This document shows positions 14,977 through 16,315 of a stretch of 16,315 nucleotides of DNA, piece by piece (positions within the stretch are counted from its first letter, which is position 1; each line of letters starts with the position of its first letter). The notes below the pieces were generated by a model, which was not told the origin of the DNA, did not search any database, and saw only the letters and a list, made by a program, of their open reading frames with translations. Source of the DNA: Methanolobus sp. UBA32 (GTDB taxonomy: Archaea > Halobacteriota > Methanosarcinia > Methanosarcinales > Methanosarcinaceae); the NCBI GenBank assembly GCA_002507205.1, contig DAZF01000027.1, forward strand, positions 65,154 to 81,468, written 5' to 3'. Position numbers and translations under genes: made by a program.

Positions 14977-15854
14977 ATGTTCCTCCCTGGCAAAGATATT
15001 GGCAGATTGCGGGTGATGCTCATCTCACTGGATGACATGGTGACCGTAGGATTGACAACACCATGCCTTGCAAACACGAACTCTTCTCCTGATGTCAGGT
15101 TTCCTGAAAAGGTGCAATATCCTACTGTGTTGCTTCCATTAAAGATATTAATCGAATAATCAGTTCCTTCCGTATTAGCTGAAAAATCGAATACAACTAC
15201 TCCACCATCTATTTGATTTCCAGTTACATTGATGTAGATGGAGTTGGAATACGTATTTGTCCACATTACTGATGATTGATCAGAAACTGTGACATTTATA
15301 CTTCCATTTGAGTTGTACAGTTCAATTGACCAGAGGATTCCAGAGCTGTTTGTTGCTGTCACTAACAAGCTGTCAGAGTTGTTCCCAAGTTTTGCAACAT
15401 CGGTTACATCTAGTAGAAATACATCAGTTGTATTAACATTGCTGATGATGGTCCAGTCATCATTTCCATCCAAAAGTCCATTTTGACTGAAATATGGTTC
15501 ATATAATGTATTATTCTCGAAGCTAAAAGTCAATCCAGATAATGCATAATTTTTGGATGCGGTTTCTGAATATTCGTCCAGATATTGGTCAAAAGCAGCA
15601 TTATTGAAACTACCGTTCTCCATGGAATATCTGTAAGCATCCTCGTAAGCTTCAGATGTCATCTGGACTGTATTTGCCATGTCATAACGTGAGGTGTCAA
15701 TGCTTGATTCTGAGGCGATGTTGCTGGCATATATTACGTTGTTCAACATGATGGTAAGCACAACTATACCTACACCTACTGCAAACCCTGCTATCAGGAG
15801 CAACTGTGCCCTTTCATCCAGTTCTTTTATTCCATCACGTTTCAATGTTCTCAC
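14973..15854 (-). CDS. Pilin-like protein C, cassette 2
   Basis: A 293-residue paralogue of the cassette 1 C protein. The leader is longer (MRTLKRDGIKELDERA) and ends at A|QLLLIAG rather than G|Q. The helix and stalk LNNVIYASNIASESSID are nearly the same as in cassette 1, as are NGLLDGNDDW, INVTVSDQSS and the LP-ending C-terminus (ISLPGRNI). The GTG start overlaps the TGA of gene B as GTGA. GGAGG lies two bases before it, inside the last codons of B (TGG AGG ATG), which is close; a downstream TTG at 15845 is a possible alternative. Many sequons suggest glycosylation. Confidence 0.8.
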   Translation of the reverse strand: MRTLKRDGIKELDERAQLLLIAGFAVGVGIVVLTIMLNNVIYASNIASESSIDTSRYDMANTVQMTSEAYEDAYRYSMENGSFNNAAFDQYLDEYSETASKNYALSGLTFSFENNTLYEPYFSQNGLLDGNDDWTIISNVNTTDVFLLDVTDVAKLGNNSDSLLVTATNSSGILWSIELYNSNGSINVTVSDQSSVMWTNTYSNSIYINVTGNQIDGGVVVFDFSANTEGTDYSINIFNGSNTVGYCTFSGNLTSGEEFVFARHGVVNPTVTMSSSEMSITRNLPISLPGRNI

Positions 15855-16315
15855 ATCCTCCAGAGTGTCATTTTAACATTGACAATGTTGTAAAAATCAC
15901 TAGTATTGTCTGCATCTGGTATGCCTGTATTCACCATGAACAATGATGTATTTCCTACATCTGGATCAGACAGGAGTACTTTTTTTGAGACAATTACTGC
16001 GTTATCGGACGGGTCGCCATTGTAGATATAAGATCTTGAGATCGTGACACCATCATCATTTGTCCACGTGAAATGGACATTGTGTGCAATTCCTCTTGGG
16101 ATTGCGATAAATGAAAATATGTCGGCAAGGGAACTATTTACCAGAGTGGTGTTGCTGGAATCGGTCGACCTGTATTCTGTTCCGTTCCATACGAATTCCG
16201 TTCCGTTCCAGTTCTTCACATCGTTCTTGAGGGCAGAGTCCTGGCCGGAAGAAGTGTAGGATAGTGCATTCAGCATATCCTGTCCCATGGTCTGTAACTG
16301 GGCTTCAATATGTGC
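15851..16315 (-). CDS. Pilin-like protein B, cassette 2 (partial)
   Basis: The C-terminal 154 residues of the cassette 2 B protein. The frame is open to the right edge: the codons before the internal ATG at 16288 read AHIEAQLQT, the same stalk as cassette 1 B, so that ATG is not the start. Leader and helix lie outside the window. Shared motifs: NWNGTEF, PRGIAHNV, NGDPSDNAV, TGIPDAD, SDFYN and the C-terminal MTLWRM. The stop overlaps gene C as GTGA. Confidence 0.8.
   Translation of the reverse strand, partial: AHIEAQLQTMGQDMLNALSYTSSGQDSALKNDVKNWNGTEFVWNGTEYRSTDSSNTTLVNSSLADIFSFIAIPRGIAHNVHFTWTNDDGVTISRSYIYNGDPSDNAVIVSKKVLLSDPDVGNTSLFMVNTGIPDADNTSDFYNIVNVKMTLWRM

Larger units (their letters stand above)
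7415..16315 (-). repeat. Two tandem, diverged copies of a six-gene pilin-like cassette
   Basis: Cassette 1 (7415-12164, genes A to F) and cassette 2 (12235 to beyond 16315, B partial, C to F) have the same gene order, strand, protein lengths (501/482, 256/260, 158/159, 284/293) and C-D ATGA overlap. DNA similarity is patchy and mostly limited to codons of conserved protein blocks, so the duplication is old. Confidence 0.8.

Noticed and set aside
7415..16315. Recent duplication or recombination hot spot
   Set aside because: DNA identity is patchy and no long identical runs were seen between the cassettes, so the copies are old.

Overview
The window looks like the genome of a methylotrophic methanogen of the Methanosarcinaceae (Methanolobus/Methanococcoides-like; the genus is a guess). 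The basis is a NosD-like beta-helix surface protein with a PGF-pre-PGF-type domain, TATA-box promoters, GGTG-type Shine-Dalgarno sites, class III (pilin-like) N-termini and moderate-to-low GC. No RNA genes, CRISPR arrays, insertion sequences or origins were seen.

Layout. (1) 3-2576, plus strand: the C-terminal part of a large modular surface protein that runs off the left edge (lectin-like, PKD, beta-helix, PGF-pre-PGF-like, membrane anchor). (2) 2631-3944, minus: a cytoplasmic coiled-coil protein of unknown function, convergent with the first gene across a short hairpin. (3) 4029-6648, minus: a molybdate (or tungstate) ABC transporter operon, modA-modB-modC. A TATA box and a 28-bp operator-like inverted repeat lie upstream of modA, and modC ends in TAG, a codon that can mean pyrrolysine in this family. 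(4) 6902-7333, minus: a small cyclophilin, followed by a good intrinsic-type terminator.

(5) 7415-16315, minus: the most interesting part. It holds two tandem copies of a six-gene cassette of pilin-like proteins, called here A-B-C-D-E-F in transcription order. Cassette 1 is complete (A 12164 to F 7415). Cassette 2 has F, E, D, C and a partial B; its A gene should lie just past the right edge. Each protein has a short charged leader, an A|V-S, A|Q or G|Q processing-type junction, one hydrophobic helix and a Ser/Thr/Asn-rich outer domain. Gene order, spacing and C-D ATGA overlaps are kept between the copies, but the proteins have diverged strongly, so the duplication is old and both copies are under selection. 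Cassette 1 has its own TATA box just after cassette 2.

Working together: the mod genes import oxyanion for the molybdenum or tungsten enzymes of methanogenesis. The pilin-like cassettes most likely build two related surface filaments, or two sets of minor subunits, driven by a secretion ATPase and membrane platform that are not in this window.
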